This document shows, piece after piece, positions 3,546 to 5,509 of a stretch of 5,509 bases of DNA; the first letter of the stretch is position 1; each line of letters opens with the position of its first letter. This DNA comes from Candidatus Krumholzibacteriia bacterium (GTDB lineage Bacteria > Krumholzibacteriota > Krumholzibacteriia > LZORAL124-64-63), in contig DAOWLV010000247.1 of assembly GCA_030643455.1 (NCBI GenBank), positions 1-5,509 on the forward strand. The letters are read 5' to 3'. The translations under genes were made by a program, and so were the position numbers. The notes beneath the pieces were generated by a model. It was not told the DNA's origin. It saw only the letters and a program-made list of their open reading frames with translations, and did no database searches.

Positions 3546-5509
3546 ATGACCGATACCGCGTCCGAGGGACCTTCTCTCATCAAACTCGGCAAGCTCGCCA
3601 ACAGCAAGGAATTCGATAAACTGGAGGGCCTCTGGATGGAGGCCCTGAGCCATCCCGGCTACACCTGGAAGGAACTCGTTCCCATCGCCGGACAGGTGGG
3701 GCGACAGGGAGCGGTCGATCGCGCCGAGATCCTGATGGACATGGTCATCGGCCAGGTCGAGGAAAAAAGCGGCGCCGTCGAGGCCCTGAACGTGGTGCGC
3801 AAGGGAGCGGAGCAGCTGCCCTCGGGCAAACTCCTGGTGGACCACATCAAGAGGCTCTATCTCTCCCGGTATCCGGACTTCGCCGAACTCCCCGAGATTC
3901 TGGATCTGGTCCTGGCAGAGAGGGCTTCGCTGGGTGATGCCGTGTCCAAGATCGAGCTGTATGTCCATCTCCAGGCCGGTGACTTTGCCCTGGACCGGAG
4001 TTTTCTGGTGCCGGGCCTGGTCGAGGCCGTGGACGGGGAAAAGGGCAACCTCACCGTCCTGTTCCAGGATCGCCGAAACGAATACGGACCCTCCACCATC
4101 CACAAACTCAACCCCCGCTCCGACGATTATTTCCCCGCCATGGTCCTGTATGCCCAGGACAAGTTGCGCGAACTGGCCGGTGAAGACGCCACCGCTTTCG
4201 TCAAGCTGGCTCTCAATTCCCAGCGCGAGGGACAGGTTTCCTACCGGGATCTCAAGGGGCATATCACCGATCTGCTGGGGGACAAGGGGTGGAAGAGCTG
4301 GTGGAAGGACGCCAAACCGGCTCTCAAACGTGATCCGATGATCGGAATGTCTGCAGGCAGCCAGCCCAGTTTCAGGCTCATGAGGCAGGCCGACAAGTAC
4401 GAGGATCGTCTGCGCCGCAAGTTCGACCGCAGCAAGGATCCCCAGACCAAGCTCTTGCAGGTGTTGGGGTACCTTGACGAGATTTCGCGTGAAGAGAAAA
4501 GTGGCGCCTGTGAAGGGTGCGCCGACGAGGAACTGCTGGTTCATTTCGGCAACGGAGCGGCCAAGGTGGCGATCGCCTCCCTGAAGGAAAATCCCGCGCT
4601 GGCCCTGGCGGGGCTGGCCCTGCATGCGGAAATCGCAGCCCGCGGCGTACCGGTGGCCCGACCCAACCCGAAGGCCGCGGTTCAGGTTCTGGGACGCATC
4701 CCGGACAAGGGTGCCATGTGCGCCGACCTGCCCGAGGCCCTGTTGCAGCGGATCCTGAATTACGTGCGCAAGGCCATGCCCGACACCTGGGGTGAAACCT
4801 GGGCCGCGGTGTTGATGAGGGCCGGCAAAAGGTTGAGCGATTCCATCACCCGGACCCTGATCGAGGGTGGTCAATCCGACGCTCTTTACGCTGCTTTGAA
4901 GCGGGCCATGGAACGGCCCACCTACAGTCCGGACCTCTTGTGCTGGTTGTGGCGAACACGGTTCACCACCGGCGCCGGGTCCAGGTTCCTCATGAAACAG
5001 GAATCCCTGTCGGTGAACCGCATCGCCGACGCCATGTTCGTTCTGCTGGATTCATCCGGGAAACTCTACGGCATGTCCCTGGAGGAAAAGCACCTCAAGG
5101 TCCTCGAATCCGCCCGGGCGGCTCTGGCCACCCAGAGCAACCGGCCGATTCTGGATCTGATCGATGCCGCGGATCGCCAGGAAAGCATCCGGCTCAAGGG
5201 CCTGATCGAATCCAACCACGGTCTGAGTCCGTCCATGCGAACCCAGTTGCTCGGATTCATGCGCTCGAAATACGCGGACATCTTCATCGAGATCACCCGC
5301 GAGTGGGATGAAGGCGGCACCATCTACACCACCGAAGAAGGGCTGCGCCGGGCCCAGGATGCCCTGAACCACATCATCGATATCGAAATTCCCGAAGTGG
5401 CACAGCAGATCGGCGAAGCGGCAGCCCACGGTGACCTGAGTGAAAACGCGGAATACACCGCGGCCCTGGAAAAGCGCGACCAGCTGGCCAGCCGGGCCAC
5501 GGGCATGAA
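3546..5509 (+). CDS. greA: GreA-family transcription factor with a ~590-residue N-terminal extension (3' truncated)
   Basis: The frame opens at ATG 3546, with GAGG 6 nt upstream, and is uninterrupted for 654 codons to the window edge. From residue ~592 it matches the GreA N-terminal coiled coil: 'TTEEGLRRAQDAL', then 'EIPEVAQQIGEAAAHGDLSENAEY'-like sequence across ~615-637. D630 and E633 in 'GDLSENAEY' match the E. coli GreA tip residues Asp41 and Glu44, which reach into the RNA polymerase channel and trigger cleavage of backtracked RNA. About 100 more residues (rest of the coiled coil and FKBP-like domain) should follow outside the window. The extension is mostly amphipathic helix, possibly helical-repeat-like. 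It has a short strand-rich part near 160-195, a Trp cluster 'GWKSWWKDAK' at 248-257 and one CxxC at 322/325. Normal GreA is ~158 residues; from memory, chlamydial GreA also carries a long N-terminal extension (~715 residues in total). Canonical cleavage-factor activity is likely; the extension's role is unknown. Confidence 0.85.
   Translation, partial: MTDTASEGPSLIKLGKLANSKEFDKLEGLWMEALSHPGYTWKELVPIAGQVGRQGAVDRAEILMDMVIGQVEEKSGAVEALNVVRKGAEQLPSGKLLVDHIKRLYLSRYPDFAELPEILDLVLAERASLGDAVSKIELYVHLQAGDFALDRSFLVPGLVEAVDGEKGNLTVLFQDRRNEYGPSTIHKLNPRSDDYFPAMVLYAQDKLRELAGEDATAFVKLALNSQREGQVSYRDLKGHITDLLGDKGWKSWWKDAKPALKRDPMIGMSAGSQPSFRLMRQADKYEDRLRRKFDRSKDPQTKLLQVLGYLDEISREEKSGACEGCADEELLVHFGNGAAKVAIASLKENPALALAGLALHAEIAARGVPVARPNPKAAVQVLGRIPDKGAMCADLPEALLQRILNYVRKAMPDTWGETWAAVLMRAGKRLSDSITRTLIEGGQSDALYAALKRAMERPTYSPDLLCWLWRTRFTTGAGSRFLMKQESLSVNRIADAMFVLLDSSGKLYGMSLEEKHLKVLESARAALATQSNRPILDLIDAADRQESIRLKGLIESNHGLSPSMRTQLLGFMRSKYADIFIEITREWDEGGTIYTTEEGLRRAQDALNHIIDIEIPEVAQQIGEAAAHGDLSENAEYTAALEKRDQLASRATGM

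Noticed and set aside
4509..4520. CxxC (C322/C325) in the GreA extension as a zinc site
   Set aside because: Only one CxxC pair was seen without a second cysteine or histidine pair at zinc-finger spacing, so metal binding is not supported.
3315..4874. 519-codon open frame on the minus strand
   Set aside because: It is exactly in register antisense to the GreA-like and secreted-protein genes, where stops arise only from TTA/CTA/TCA codons on the other strand. It crosses the terminator, and its translation is Gly/Gln/His-rich without family motifs. The plus-strand frame has a good ribosome site and a clear GreA signature.

Overview
The window reads as a piece of a GC-rich bacterial chromosome with typical Shine-Dalgarno starts (ATG, GTG and TTG) and compact gene spacing. 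The best taxonomic clue is the small secreted protein at 2799-3446. It ends in a FlgD-Ig-like / type A (type IX secretion) sorting domain with the hallmark 'NYPNPFNP'. Such domains are typical of the Fibrobacteres-Chlorobi-Bacteroidetes (FCB) group and its GC-rich candidate relatives (for example Krumholzibacteriota, Eisenbacteria or Latescibacterota-like lineages). Assignment below the FCB level is a guess. No mobile element, CRISPR array, tRNA or rRNA was seen.

Layout. (1) 1-936, plus: the C-terminal part of a sensor histidine kinase, cut by the left edge. Its ATPase domain ends near 680, but the frame stays open and runs 207 nt antisense into the next gene. (2) 730-1470, minus: a complete CobB-type sirtuin with all NAD, zinc and catalytic motifs and the Tyr-x-x-Arg acyl pocket of desuccinylases. 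(3) 1471-1596: a 126-nt divergent promoter region with two face-to-face sigma70-like promoter candidates, a palindrome and a hairpin. (4) 1597-2535, plus: a TTG-started, exported and membrane-anchored HExxH metallopeptidase of the peptidase-MA (gluzincin) type. (5) 2536-2798: an AT-rich intergenic stretch with a near-consensus sigma54 -24/-12 promoter at 2724-2739 and repeats at the distance expected of an enhancer site. (6) 2799-3446, plus: a small secreted protein with an Fn3-like domain and a sorting domain, apparently sigma54-driven. (7) 3447-3545: a strong intrinsic terminator overlapped by a candidate promoter and a 12-bp palindrome. (8) 3546-5509 and beyond, plus: a very large GreA-family protein, about 590 residues of helical extension followed by the GreA coiled-coil tip, cut by the right edge.

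How the genes relate. They do not form one obvious operon. The sirtuin and the peptidase are divergent and share a control region. The kinase and the sirtuin converge and overlap, so their transcripts would be antisense to each other. The secreted protein is a monocistronic unit bounded by its own sigma54 promoter and a terminator. The GreA-like gene starts a new unit just after that terminator. The most noteworthy items are the sigma54 control of a surface or secreted sorting-domain protein, the extended GreA architecture, and the tail-to-tail kinase/sirtuin overlap.
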